This document shows, piece by piece, positions 40,243 through 49,997 of a stretch of DNA of 64,000 nucleotides; position 1 is the first letter of the stretch, and each line of letters starts with the position of its first letter. The translations under genes and the position numbers were made by a program. The DNA is from Cupriavidus cauae. Its GTDB lineage: Bacteria; Pseudomonadota; Gammaproteobacteria; Burkholderiales; Burkholderiaceae. The DNA lies in assembly GCF_008632125.1 (NCBI RefSeq), contig NZ_VWRN01000017.1, positions 1 through 64,000 on the forward strand, in the 5' to 3' direction. The notes beneath the pieces are model-generated. The model was given only the letters and a program-made list of their open reading frames with translations, did no database searches and was not told the origin of the DNA.

Positions 40243-40674
40243 TCAGGCGCTCGTCTTCTTCACCAGCGCCTTCGCCGCTTCCTCGCACTCCTTCTCGCGC
40301 CACAGGAACTGCTGCGCGTGCGTGTCGCGGTCGAACAGGACCTTGTACTGGCAGGCCTTGTCGCCGGACGGCGTCTGCAGATGGAACAGGTAGTCCCATT
40401 CGCGCACGAAGAAGAAGCCCTCGAGGAAGTGCGGGCGGCCCAGCAGATGGTACAGCTGGTCCTTCGTCATGCCGGGCTTGACCAGCGCCAGCTTGTCGGG
40501 ATCCGGATGGATGCCCTCGAGCAGCGTCATGTTCTCTACGTCCATCTTCGGCCAGACCGGCTCGGCGGTGTGGCCGCGGTCGTCGATCTTGCTGAGATTG
40601 CCGCAGCCGGCCAGCAGCAGCGCCGCGAGCACGGCCGCGCAGGGTGCGGCATGGCGTTTCATCGAATCAAACAT
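40243..40674 (-). CDS. BamE/SmpA-like outer-membrane lipoprotein
   Basis: A 143-residue lipoprotein with signal MFDSMKRHAAP to LAALLLAGC (lipobox Cys near residue 24). The domain carries the BamE pattern: LALVKPGMTKDQLYHLLGRP (the VxxGMTxxxVxxxLGxP motif), then REWDYLFHLQTP and CQYKVLFD. BamE is an accessory of the BAM complex that inserts outer-membrane barrels. This copy ends next to the giant YadA-type adhesin, whose barrel needs BAM, so it may be a dedicated helper. The start 40674 follows AAGGAG. It lies 143 bp downstream of the adhesin stop on the same strand. Confidence 0.82.
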   Translation of the reverse strand: MFDSMKRHAAPCAAVLAALLLAGCGNLSKIDDRGHTAEPVWPKMDVENMTLLEGIHPDPDKLALVKPGMTKDQLYHLLGRPHFLEGFFFVREWDYLFHLQTPSGDKACQYKVLFDRDTHAQQFLWREKECEEAAKALVKKTSA

Positions 40675-40817
40675 GGTTTCGAACTCCTTGTCCCGGCTTG
40701 GCGTCATCGCGCCGACGGGACGTTGATGATCGGGTAGTGGTCGGACGTGCGCCAGCTGGGGGACAGGCGCACGCCCTTGCTACACGGACAATTCCGCGCG
40801 GCTGACCACTGATCGGC

Positions 40818-43800
40818 TTACCACTGATAGCCGACGCCCACCGCGCCACCGTAGTCGCCACGCGACGAAGCGGCACCAGACGCCTTGTAGATCCACGAGC
40901 CGTTGTCCGACACGCGCGACAGGCCGAGCGCATAGCCGGTCTCGCCGTTGAACGTGGCGGCACCGATGGCCACCATGCTCTTGTTCGGCAGATAGGCTTG
41001 CGGCAGACCCGCCATCGCCATCGCGGACGCGATACCCGCGTTGGACCGGTTCTCGACCGCGCGGATACGGCTGTCCATGCCCGCGAACTTCTGGTCGATG
41101 CCCTGGCTGATGCGGTTCAGCTGGTTGACGTTGACCGCATCGGTCGGGGCCGTGCCTTCGGCCACGCCCGTGATGCGGCGATCGCCATCCTTGCCGGCCA
41201 TGTTCACCGTGGTACCGCCGGTATCGCCACCCACCGAGATCGGACCGTTGCTCGTTTCCTGCTTGACGATACCGATCTTGCCCTCGACCAGGTTGTTGAC
41301 CGTGGTGTTGGTCTGGTGCAGCTGCGAGCCGTTGACGGCGTCGGTCGAGTTCTCGCTGATGTTGCCGGCGGCGACGTTGGTGATCTTCGTCCCGTTGGTG
41401 CCGCCGAGCGTGATCTGCGAGCGATCCGAGTTGTCGTACTGGATCGAGTTCTCGACCTGGCCCGCCGTGTCGCCGATCGCGTCGGCCACGTTGGCGTAGG
41501 TCTTGCCATTGACGGTGAAGCCGCCGCCGATGGTGCCGGTCGCCGGGTTGTAGGTCGTACCGCCGCCAAGGTGGTTCGCAATGCTGTCGCCCTGGTTCTT
41601 GACGATGGTGTCCTGCGCGCCCAGCGCGTCGCCCACGTTGTTGTAGGTGCTGCCGCCGACCGAGTAGCTCGGTGCGGTATAGGAGCCCGTGGTCGAATCG
41701 TACGAAGCACCGCCGCCCAGCGAAGTCGCCGTGTTCTGCGCGACCTGGTTCAGCTGGCTGACGTTGACCGCATCGGTCGGCGCCGAGCCTGCTGCGACGT
41801 TGGTGATCTGCCGCTCGGCACCCACGTTGCCCACCGACACTTCGCCCACCGAGTTCTGGCCGCCGCCCACGCCGTAGCCGATGTAGCCGGTACGCGCGCC
41901 CACCGTCGTCACCGAGCCTGCGCCCAGTGCGACGCTGTTCGCGAACACCGCCTGCGAACCGGCGCCCAGCGCCAGGGACTGGATGCCCTGCGACTGCGCG
42001 TTGGTACCGAGCGCGACGCCATCGGCCTGCGACACCAGCGAGTTCTGGCCGATCGCGGTACCGCCCGGGGCGGTCTGCGCGACCTGGGCGTTCTTGCCCA
42101 TGCCGATGCCGTTGTCACCGTTGACGATCGTCTCCGGGCCCACCGCGATCGAGTCGACACCGACCGCCAGCGAATCGGCCAGCGCCGAGTTCGCGTGGAA
42201 GTACTTGGTACCGGTCGCGGTGACCGAGCCAATCGCGCCTTGCAGCTGGCGGATCGTCACGGCGTCATGCGCGCTGGTACCGTCGGCGACGTTGGTGATC
42301 TGGCGCAGCGTGTTGGTCGCGGCATTGCCGACCGACACCGCACCGGCAAGATTCACGTCCGTGGTGTTGTACGGCACCAGGGCGGTACCGGCCGTGATCG
42401 TGCCGCTGACCGGGGCCAGCGCGCGATCCGACACCGAACCCGAACCCAGCGCCACGCCGCCATCGACACTCGAGACCGCGCCGTTACCCATCGCGATGCT
42501 GTTCGTGTTGTTGGCCACGGCCTGCGGACCGACCGCGATGCTGTCGGTACCCAGCGCCTGGCTGTCCGCCAGCGTCGAGTTGGCGTGGAAGTACTTGATG
42601 CCCGCGCCGTTGTTGATATCGCCAATGATGTTGTTCAGGTTGGCGATATTGGTCGTGTTGGTGGCGATGTTGGTGGTGTTCAGGTCCACCTGCTGGTTGG
42701 TCGCGTACAGCTGCGAGCCATTCACCGCGTCGGTCGACGTGCCGCTCAGGCGGCCCGCCGCGACATTGGTGATGGTCCGCTCCGCGCCCACCGCGCCAAC
42801 GCTGACCGTCGAGGTCGGCGTCGCACCGGCGAAGGTGTAGGCGTTGCCACCGATCGTCGCACCACCCGTACCCACTGCCGCAGCGGTGACCGAACCCGCG
42901 CCCAACGCGATGTCGCCCGCGTTGTTGGCCACCGCGTTCGGACCGATTGCCACCGAGTCCGTACCGATCGCCTGGCTGTCCGGCAACGTCGAGTTGGCGT
43001 GGAAGTACTTGATGCCGCCACCGTTGTTGATATTGTCAATCGTGGTGTTCAGATTGTTGATATCGGCGGTGTTCAAGTTCACCTGCGTGTTGGTCGCGTA
43101 CAGCTGCGAGCCATTCACCGCGTCGGTCGACGTATCGCTGAGGCGACCCGCGGCGACGTTGGTGATGGTCCGCTCGGCGCCAGCCGCACCCACGCTGACC
43201 GTCGAGGACGGCGTCGCACCGGCGAAGGTGTAGGCGTTGCCACCGATGGTCGCGCCACCCGTCCCCACTGCGGCAGCCGTGACCGAACCCGCGCCCAACG
43301 CGATGTCACCCGCGTTGTTGGCGATGGCGTTCGGACCGATCGCGACCGAGTCCGTGCCCAGCGCCTGGCTGTCCGGCAACGTCGAGTTGGCATGGAAGTA
43401 CTTGATGCCCGCGCCGTTGTTGATATCGCCAATGATGTTGTTCAGGTTGGCGATATTGGTCGTGTTGGTCGCGATGTCGGTGGTGTTCAGATCCACCTGC
43501 TGGTTGGTCGCGTAGAGCTGCGAGCCATTGACCGCGTCGGTCGAGTCCGAAGCCAGACGACCCGCCGCGACATTGGTGATGGTCCGCTCCGCGCCCGGGG
43601 CGCCAACGCTGACCGTCGAGGTCGGCGTCGCACCGGCGAAGGTGTAGGCGTTGCCACCGATCGTCGCACCACCCGTACCCACAGCCGCTGCCGTCACCGA
43701 ACCCGCGCCCAACGCGATGTCGCCCGCGTTGTTGGCCACCGCGTTCGGGCCGATTGCCACCGAGTCCGTACCGATCGCCTGGCTGTCCGGCAACGTCGAG

Positions 43801-46800
43801 TTGGCGTGGAAGTACTTGATGCCGCCACCATTGTTGATATCGCCGATCGTGTTGTTCAGATTGGTGATATCGGTGGTGTTCTGGTTCACCTTCTGGTTCG
43901 TCGCGTACAGCTGCGAACCGTTGATGGCGTCGGTCGAGTCCGAAGCCAGGCGACCCGCCGCGACATTGGTGATCGTGCGTTCCGCACCCACGGCGCCCAC
44001 GCTGAGGGTGGAGGCAGGGTTGCCACCCGCGAAGGTGTAAGCCGTTCCGCCGATCGTCGCACCCGGCGTGCCCACCGCGGCGGCCGTCACCGAGCCGGAG
44101 CCCAGCGCGATGTCGCCCGCGTTGTTGGCCACCGCGTTCGGGCCGATCGCCACCGAGTTGGTGCCGATCGCCTGGCTGTCCGGCAACGTCGAATTGGCGT
44201 GGAAGTACTTGATGCCAGCACCGTTGTTGATATCGCCGATCGTGGTGCTCAGATTGGTGATATCGGTGGTGTTCTGGTCCACCTTCTGGTTGGTCGCGTA
44301 CAGCTGCGAACCATTGATGGCGTCGGTCGAGTCGGAAGCCAGACGGCCCGCCGCGACGTTGGTGATGGTGCGTTCCGCACCCACGGCGCCCACGCTGACG
44401 GTCGAGGACGGGTTGCCACCCGCGAAGGTGTAGGCCGTTCCGCCGATCGTCGCACCCGCCGTGCCGACCGCGGCGCCGGTCACCGAGCCCGAGCCCAGTG
44501 CCACGTCGCCGGCATTGGTTGCCGTCGCGGTATCACCGAAGGCCAGCGCACCGGCCGCACCCGCACGGGAGCCATTGCCCAACGCGACCGAGCCCTGGCC
44601 AATGGCCGTATTGGCATTACCGATCGCCACCGCGCCGTTGGCCGCGTTGGCCGCCGTGGCGGTTGCCGTGCCGTCTGCATTGGCGATGTTGTTGGCACCG
44701 CCGACGAACGCGCCGGTACCGCTGGCGTAGCTCGGATCACCGATCGCCACCGCGCCATCGCCGTAGGCGACGTTGTTCGCGCCGATGGAGACCGCCTTGC
44801 CGCCCGTTGCACGAGCGCCGGTACCCATCGCGACCGCGTCGGCGGAGTCGGCCACGGCAGTGGTGCCTACCGCAATGGCATTGGCCGCAGCTGCCGACGA
44901 CTGGAGGCCCATCGCCACACCGCCGGCAGCGCTTGCGTTGGCCAGGTAACCCATGGCGATGCCGTCTGCGGCCGTCGCCTGTGACAGAACGCCGACGGAA
45001 ACGCTGCGGTCACCGGTTGCGGTGGTCGACCGCCCCACTGCCGTGGCGTTGTTGCCGGTCGCGACGCTGACGCCACCGATCGCCGTTCCCGCGTTGCTCG
45101 CGACACTGTTTCCGCCAATTGCCACGCCCTGGTAATCGTGTGCAACGGCACCGTTGCCGATCGCGATGGTGCTATTGCCGTCCGACACCGTGTTCAGACC
45201 CATCGCAATCGTCGCGTAGTTCGACGCATTGGCATTCTGGCCAATTGCCATGGTGGTGTTGCCGGCGGCGGTGCTGGCGGAGCCGACGGCGAGGGAGTTC
45301 GACCCCACCGAAGCCGCGTTATAGCCGAAGGCAGAAGACTCCGGACCGGTGGCGCTAGCGTTCTGGCCAACAGCCAGCGTCTGGACATTGGCGGCTTGCG
45401 CACCCGCCCCAAACGCGGTGGCGCCAGCATTGCCCGCCGTCGCATTGGCCCCGACGACCGTGGTGTTGGCACCGGTGGCCAGGGCGCGGTCGCCGATGGC
45501 GACGCCGGACGGCGCGTTGTTCACCCGGGTCCAGAAGCCGATCGACACGCCGTTCGTCGAAGCGGCGTCGACGTGCGTGCCAATGTTGTTCGTGCCGATG
45601 GCGACACTGCCGTCGGCAGCGGCCGTGACCTGATTGCCCAAGGCAGTGGCATTGACGGCGCTCGCCGTGCTGGCATAGCCGATCGCAGTACCTTCTTGCC
45701 CGCTGGCATTGGCCAGATAGCCGACCGACGTACCCTGGATGCCGCTCGCAGTTGCACCCACACCCGCGGCCAGCGCGAAGCGTCCGGTCGCGCCGTCGTT
45801 GTTGTAATTGGCTCCGGTCGTCCCGTTGCTGTCCACGCTGTAGTAATGGGCAGACGCCCCCGTCACTGCGGACTGCAGCGACTGCTGCACGGCATACAGC
45901 TGCGAACCGTTGATCGCGTCCGTCGAGTTTTGCGCGATCCGGCCTGCCGCCACGTTCTGGATCTGGCGTTCGGCACCGGAGGCACCAACGGAGACGACGC
46001 TCTGCGGATTAGCGCCGGCGAACGTGTAGGTGGTGCCGCGGATGACGGTGCTGGCCGTCGGCGTCGGGGCCGAAGTTACCGATCCGGAGCCAAGCGCGAC
46101 ATCGCCTGCCCTCACCGTCGCCCGCGCGCCTGCGCCGAGCGCAATCGCTCCGACCTGTGTGGCATTTGCCGCCCCACCCATGGAGATGGCATCGTCTGCC
46201 GATGCGACGGACGATCCCGCCTGGCTGCCGCCGATGGCGATCGAGCCTGCGCCAGTGGACTGAGCGGTATCGCCCATGGCGATGGCGCGAAGACCCGACG
46301 CGTTCGACGAAGTGCCAATGCCGATGGAGGCGTGGTCACCAGCGGAGCTGCCCAGACCGAGCGCCACGGAATACTCACCCGTGGCAGAGGCGTTTTGGCC
46401 GACCGCCGTCGCGCCGCCGTTTAGGCCAGAGGCCACGGCATTGTTACCGATCGCGGTGCCGGAGGCCACACCAGTGCCAGCAGAAGCGGAAGCGTTGACG
46501 CCGATGCTGATGCTGCCTACGCCGGTCGCATCCGCACTGGTACCCATTGCAACGGTATCCAAGGCCGCGGCTTGCGCACCGGCACCGATCGCGGTCGCTC
46601 GAGCCGCACCGGCGACGGCCGTGTCGCCGAAGGCCAGCGAACCGGCGCCCAGAGCCTGGTTGGCGTTACCGAGGGCCACGCTGCCTTGCCCGACCACCCT
46701 GTTCTGGTAGCCGATGCCGACTGCGCCCTGCGCAGCGGTGCCCGGCGTGCTCACAGCCTGGCCGCCGCCGCCCACCATGTTGGTGTTACCCATCGCGACC

Positions 46801-48326
46801 GAGCCGTTGCCGGTCGCGGTGTTGTCCATACCTTGCGCGACCGCGCCGTCGCCGGTGGCGGTGTTCGGGTCGCCGATCGCAACGGCGCCGTTGCCGCTCG
46901 CGACGTTGCCCGAACCGATCGAGACGGCTTTGCCGCCGGTGGCTCGCGCGGCGTTGCCGATTGCCACGGCGTCCGCGGAATCGGCGATTGCGCTGGTACC
47001 CATGGCGATTGCGTTCGCAGCCGAGGACTGAGCGCCATCCCCCAAAGCGAGAGCCGACGCAGCGTTCGCGATCGCTGTGTCGCCAATGGCCACGGCGGAA
47101 GGCGCGTTGACGGTCTGTGCGGCCCAACCGATAGCGACCGCATTGGTCGACGCGGCATCGACCGCCGGACCCGTGTTGGCGCCAATTCCAATACTGCCTT
47201 CGCCCGCTACGGTGACCTGGTTGCCGATCGCGACCGTATTGACGCCGCTGGCCGTGGCTTGATAGCCGAGAGCTAGCGCTTCAGTAGCACTGGCAACAGC
47301 CTGAGGGCCAAATGCGGCGGAAGAAATTGCTGTTGCTTGGGCGGCTTGGCCGAGCGCAACCGCGCTTTCGGCGGACGAAACGGAATCACGACCCACGCTG
47401 ATCGCATTGAGACCGCTTGCGTTGGATGCGTAACCAGAAGCGATGGCGAAATTTCCGCTGGCCGTGGAGCCGACACCGACCGCAGTGGAGTTTCCTCCCA
47501 ACGCATGCGAATTGGTGCCCAGGGCGCTGCCCCCGGCTGCAGTGGCTTCGGATGCAACGCCGATAGCTACCGTATTGACGTTGCTCGAGATGGCACCGCC
47601 GCCCACTGCTACCGCGCCGCCCCCGCCGCTGGCGACCGAGTCCTGGCCGATGGCAACCGTGTATTGCCCCGACGAAAGAGCGCGCGTTCCAACCCCAATC
47701 GCGTTGAGCGCGGACGCGGTGACGTCCGTGCCGATCCCCACCGCGCCTACGGCGGTGCTGCCCGATGTCGGGACGGTCCGTGCGCCAAGATAGATGGCGT
47801 TGATTTCGGTCGCATACGCCTGGAAGCCGATGGCGATCGCATTCTGGTCGCCTGCCGTTGCGCTGGTACCCTGTGCGATCGAATCGATTCCGGCTGTATT
47901 GGCGCCACTGCCCACCGCGACGTTGCGCAACCCAGTAGCACTCGAGCCCGGTCCCACCGCAACGGAGTTCAGGCCGGTCGCGGTGCCTCCGCCCGCGGAA
48001 TACTGCGCATGCGCCGGTGCGACCAGCGACGTCATCAGCAATAGCCCGCTCATTCCGGCGAGCAGCCCTCCGGCATTGCGCGCCACCATGCCTTCACCGC
48101 CGGCTGCGGCGGCGGACCCCGACGCTGTCACACCGGCCGTTCCCAATGCGCCCAGTGCGCCCAGGCCGAGCCCATCCCGTTTCATGCCGAGCACGCGGTG
48201 TGCGCGACGCAGCGCCGCGAAGATGCGACGTCGCACGGAAGGATGCATGCCATCCGTGGCAGCAACCGAAGTTCCAGACAGACCGGCCCGAGCGCGCGCT
48301 CGGGCCCTCGTATTGGCTTGATGCAT
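40818..48326 (-). CDS. Trimeric autotransporter adhesin (YadA/Hia-type), giant
   Basis: A 2502-residue surface adhesin. An extended signal region ends about residue 105 (MSGLLLMTSLVAPAHAQ). The passenger is mostly YadA-head 14-residue repeats (SVAIGxxAxAxGxxAxAxG) with neck and stalk blocks (ERTITNVAAGR, STDAINGSQLYATN). About five near-identical modules of 390-420 bp, each with IKYFHANSTLPDSQAIGTDS, lie at about 42200-44500. The C-terminal YadA anchor (about 75 residues, MVAIGAATFNGETGYALGLS to GVGYQW) forms the 12-strand trimer barrel. The ATG at 48326 was chosen by position; 48245 or 48185 are other options. Tandem hairpins precede it. Confidence 0.93.
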   Translation of the reverse strand: MHQANTRARARARAGLSGTSVAATDGMHPSVRRRIFAALRRAHRVLGMKRDGLGLGALGALGTAGVTASGSAAAAGGEGMVARNAGGLLAGMSGLLLMTSLVAPAHAQYSAGGGTATGLNSVAVGPGSSATGLRNVAVGSGANTAGIDSIAQGTSATAGDQNAIAIGFQAYATEINAIYLGARTVPTSGSTAVGAVGIGTDVTASALNAIGVGTRALSSGQYTVAIGQDSVASGGGGAVAVGGGAISSNVNTVAIGVASEATAAGGSALGTNSHALGGNSTAVGVGSTASGNFAIASGYASNASGLNAISVGRDSVSSAESAVALGQAAQATAISSAAFGPQAVASATEALALGYQATASGVNTVAIGNQVTVAGEGSIGIGANTGPAVDAASTNAVAIGWAAQTVNAPSAVAIGDTAIANAASALALGDGAQSSAANAIAMGTSAIADSADAVAIGNAARATGGKAVSIGSGNVASGNGAVAIGDPNTATGDGAVAQGMDNTATGNGSVAMGNTNMVGGGGQAVSTPGTAAQGAVGIGYQNRVVGQGSVALGNANQALGAGSLAFGDTAVAGAARATAIGAGAQAAALDTVAMGTSADATGVGSISIGVNASASAGTGVASGTAIGNNAVASGLNGGATAVGQNASATGEYSVALGLGSSAGDHASIGIGTSSNASGLRAIAMGDTAQSTGAGSIAIGGSQAGSSVASADDAISMGGAANATQVGAIALGAGARATVRAGDVALGSGSVTSAPTPTASTVIRGTTYTFAGANPQSVVSVGASGAERQIQNVAAGRIAQNSTDAINGSQLYAVQQSLQSAVTGASAHYYSVDSNGTTGANYNNDGATGRFALAAGVGATASGIQGTSVGYLANASGQEGTAIGYASTASAVNATALGNQVTAAADGSVAIGTNNIGTHVDAASTNGVSIGFWTRVNNAPSGVAIGDRALATGANTTVVGANATAGNAGATAFGAGAQAANVQTLAVGQNASATGPESSAFGYNAASVGSNSLAVGSASTAAGNTTMAIGQNANASNYATIAMGLNTVSDGNSTIAIGNGAVAHDYQGVAIGGNSVASNAGTAIGGVSVATGNNATAVGRSTTATGDRSVSVGVLSQATAADGIAMGYLANASAAGGVAMGLQSSAAAANAIAVGTTAVADSADAVAMGTGARATGGKAVSIGANNVAYGDGAVAIGDPSYASGTGAFVGGANNIANADGTATATAANAANGAVAIGNANTAIGQGSVALGNGSRAGAAGALAFGDTATATNAGDVALGSGSVTGAAVGTAGATIGGTAYTFAGGNPSSTVSVGAVGAERTITNVAAGRLASDSTDAINGSQLYATNQKVDQNTTDITNLSTTIGDINNGAGIKYFHANSTLPDSQAIGTNSVAIGPNAVANNAGDIALGSGSVTAAAVGTPGATIGGTAYTFAGGNPASTLSVGAVGAERTITNVAAGRLASDSTDAINGSQLYATNQKVNQNTTDITNLNNTIGDINNGGGIKYFHANSTLPDSQAIGTDSVAIGPNAVANNAGDIALGAGSVTAAAVGTGGATIGGNAYTFAGATPTSTVSVGAPGAERTITNVAAGRLASDSTDAVNGSQLYATNQQVDLNTTDIATNTTNIANLNNIIGDINNGAGIKYFHANSTLPDSQALGTDSVAIGPNAIANNAGDIALGAGSVTAAAVGTGGATIGGNAYTFAGATPSSTVSVGAAGAERTITNVAAGRLSDTSTDAVNGSQLYATNTQVNLNTADINNLNTTIDNINNGGGIKYFHANSTLPDSQAIGTDSVAIGPNAVANNAGDIALGAGSVTAAAVGTGGATIGGNAYTFAGATPTSTVSVGAVGAERTITNVAAGRLSGTSTDAVNGSQLYATNQQVDLNTTNIATNTTNIANLNNIIGDINNGAGIKYFHANSTLADSQALGTDSIAVGPQAVANNTNSIAMGNGAVSSVDGGVALGSGSVSDRALAPVSGTITAGTALVPYNTTDVNLAGAVSVGNAATNTLRQITNVADGTSAHDAVTIRQLQGAIGSVTATGTKYFHANSALADSLAVGVDSIAVGPETIVNGDNGIGMGKNAQVAQTAPGGTAIGQNSLVSQADGVALGTNAQSQGIQSLALGAGSQAVFANSVALGAGSVTTVGARTGYIGYGVGGGQNSVGEVSVGNVGAERQITNVAAGSAPTDAVNVSQLNQVAQNTATSLGGGASYDSTTGSYTAPSYSVGGSTYNNVGDALGAQDTIVKNQGDSIANHLGGGTTYNPATGTIGGGFTVNGKTYANVADAIGDTAGQVENSIQYDNSDRSQITLGGTNGTKITNVAAGNISENSTDAVNGSQLHQTNTTVNNLVEGKIGIVKQETSNGPISVGGDTGGTTVNMAGKDGDRRITGVAEGTAPTDAVNVNQLNRISQGIDQKFAGMDSRIRAVENRSNAGIASAMAMAGLPQAYLPNKSMVAIGAATFNGETGYALGLSRVSDNGSWIYKASGAASSRGDYGGAVGVGYQW
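42200..44500. repeat. Homogenised 390-420 bp modules within the adhesin gene
   Basis: The block CGTCGAGTTGGCGTGGAAGT recurs near 42573, 42989, 43380, 43800 and 44192 with nearly unchanged flanks for the whole module, and a divergent sixth copy near 42190. Two module types alternate, differing in GGG versus GAG before IKYFHAN and in extra NTTNIA turns. This suggests recent duplication and gene conversion; copy number may vary and assemblies may collapse here. Confidence 0.85.
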
Positions 48327-48380
48327 GGCGACTACCCCCAGAAAGTTCGCCAAAAAACTGAATGGGCCATTTGCGAAGAC

Positions 48381-48432
48381 AAAAAGCCCCCCTTCCCCGG
48401 CGTAAACCGGGGTTTCGATCCCCAAATCGAAA
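48381..48432 (-). terminator. Tandem hairpins with T-tract in the adhesin leader
   Basis: Read on the minus strand: TTTCGAT-TTGGGG-ATCGAAA, then CCCCGG-TTTACG-CCGGGG, then AAGGGGGGCTTTTTG. The second stem and T-tract resemble an intrinsic terminator, 55 nt before the adhesin ATG and 67 bp after the stop of the secreted-protein gene. It may end that transcript or attenuate adhesin expression. Confidence 0.6.
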
Positions 48433-48498
48433 TTGGAAGTCGCCCGGCCTGAACCGGCCGGTGCGATTTGATGCAGTGCTGTGGCTACGTGGCCCGCT

Positions 48499-49143
48499 TC
48501 ATCGGCGTTCCATCGCGCTTGCTACTGTGACAACAACACAACCGGCACCGCTGGGAACCAGCAGTGCCTGCCCCTGGTTGCCGCCCAGGTTGTACAGCGG
48601 CGTACCGGAAAGAGTGGTCGCGAGGGTGCTTCCCTGCGGCAGCTGCCGGACGACGTCCGGACACGACTGCGGGAACGGCGCCACGCGCACGAGATTGCCT
48701 TCGCAACCGCCGGCCTTGGTCGGCGCGGTGTAGATCACACCCGCTGCCTGCCCCTTGTAGTTCGGCGTGTCGTACTTCATGCCAACGACGGCGTGCGCCC
48801 CGTGATCGTTCGGCGCGCCTTGCTGGGCTTGTGCGGTCGAGGCATAGGTCGTGCCGCGCGTCAGGCTTTCGCCCAGGCTGGCGAACAGCGGAGCGCACGA
48901 CTTGATGCCCAGTTGCGCGGCTTGCGCCTGGAACGTATTGGCAGCCGGCTGCGGCGCGGCGGCCTGTGCCGCGGCGTCGGGCGACGCCGCGATCAGCGCT
49001 GCCAACGCTGCGGTGATGAATGCGGCAGCCGGCAGCCGCACAAGGGCGCGCTGCGACGTGCCTGCGAAACGCGGCTGGATCATGCAGCCCATGGGCGCGA
49101 GCTTGGCTCCGCTCGCGTGGTGCTGCTGGTTGGGCTCGTACAT
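48499..49143 (-). CDS. Secreted protein of unknown function next to the adhesin
   Basis: A 214-residue protein. The N-terminal 25 residues are polar, then a hydrophobic signal (LPAAAFITAALAALIAASPDAAAQA, ending near residue 62). The mature part has Cys pairs (IKSCAPLFASL, GGCEGNLVRV, QSCPDVV, GAGCVVV), suggesting disulphides, and no recognised domain. The ATG at 49143 follows AAGGAG. It is upstream of the adhesin on the same strand. A CAATGTATT-N15-AATACATTG dyad lies 70 bp upstream. Confidence 0.65.
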   Translation of the reverse strand: MYEPNQQHHASGAKLAPMGCMIQPRFAGTSQRALVRLPAAAFITAALAALIAASPDAAAQAAAPQPAANTFQAQAAQLGIKSCAPLFASLGESLTRGTTYASTAQAQQGAPNDHGAHAVVGMKYDTPNYKGQAAGVIYTAPTKAGGCEGNLVRVAPFPQSCPDVVRQLPQGSTLATTLSGTPLYNLGGNQGQALLVPSGAGCVVVTVASAMERR

Positions 49144-49212
49144 CTGGATTTTCTCCTTGCGAATTGCCAGGTCCGGTCCCGGTTTCACTGCTCCGGGCTC
49201 GATCCAACATCG

Positions 49213-49245
49213 CAATGTATTCATTGTATTAAAGTAAATACATTG
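49213..49245. promoter_or_regulatory. AT-rich inverted repeat upstream of the secreted-protein gene
   Basis: CAATGTATT and AATACATTG form perfect 9-bp arms with a 15-bp AT-rich spacer, in a strongly AT-biased island within GC-rich DNA. It sits 70 bp before the secreted-protein start and could be an operator for the adhesin locus, overlapping its promoter. Confidence 0.5.
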
Positions 49246-49997
49246 ATCGCCTCGTTGGCGATCATAGCGGCGATCCGTGAATCGGAATTAAAACGAATGT
49301 GAACTTTGCGGAAACTGTCGCGTGAGCGAAACGACCACGGGTCGTGGACGGTTTCAGGGCATGGCGCCCGTCGCGGCGCCGACCAGAAGACGGTCGGGCG
49401 CGAGGCCGACGTGCCAGGCACGAGGCGCTCGCCGGAGGCCGCAGATGAGTTGCAAAGTGAAGCGCGCGCGGTAGAACACCGCGTCGGCGCGCAGGCGCCA
49501 ATGCGTACGGAGAGAAGGCGTGCGCGTGGCGTGACACCACGGCACCCTATTCGGCTCGTGCATACAGACTTCTCCCAACCGATACGCCGGGTTTACCCGG
49601 TCTAACCGCCCCTTGCCATACCCGTAGCAGGCCGCATCCCGCAAAGGTACGCGGGTGCTGCCTTGCATCCGCCTGAACTGCGCCGAGCCGAGGCGCATGT
49701 CCGGGGGATTTCTATTTGTAATTGATGTATCAATGATGTTACATCGTCGTACACGCGATCATAGACGCGAATATTGTAATTTTCATACAGTAATTTTTAT
49801 ATCACATGTAAGTAAGTCTTTAGTTGACACATGCACGCTTTTGGTGCCTCGCATGCACCCTCAAGGTTCCGTCCGCCCTGTCGTTAATGACCCGTACCGC
49901 GAGCGGTCGGGCCCTCTTCGTAGCCGTGCCCTCGTGTGTCATCGACAACACACTGCGCCACCGGTCACGCGGGCGTCGCGAGGAACAAGAGGAAGTC
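49246..49997. other. Long intergenic region before cheV
   Basis: About 750 bp without a supported gene. Bases 49700-49830 are AT-rich (TTTGTAATTGATGTATCAATGATGTTACATCG), quite unlike the surroundings, and contain TTGATGTATCAA, a 12-bp palindrome at 49721-49732. The next 150 bp return to normal GC. Short frames here have no family or ribosome site. The AT-rich part is a likely promoter or binding region for a silencer such as H-NS/MvaT-type proteins. Confidence 0.5.

Noticed and set aside
40998..44984. Open frame of 1328 codons antisense to the adhesin
   Set aside because: It mirrors the adhesin repeats; Arg/Val/Asp/Gly bias reflects complementary codons.
48407..48432. tRNA T-arm-like GGTTTCGATCCCC
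   Set aside because: No acceptor, D or anticodon arm around it; the bases belong to two hairpins in the adhesin leader.
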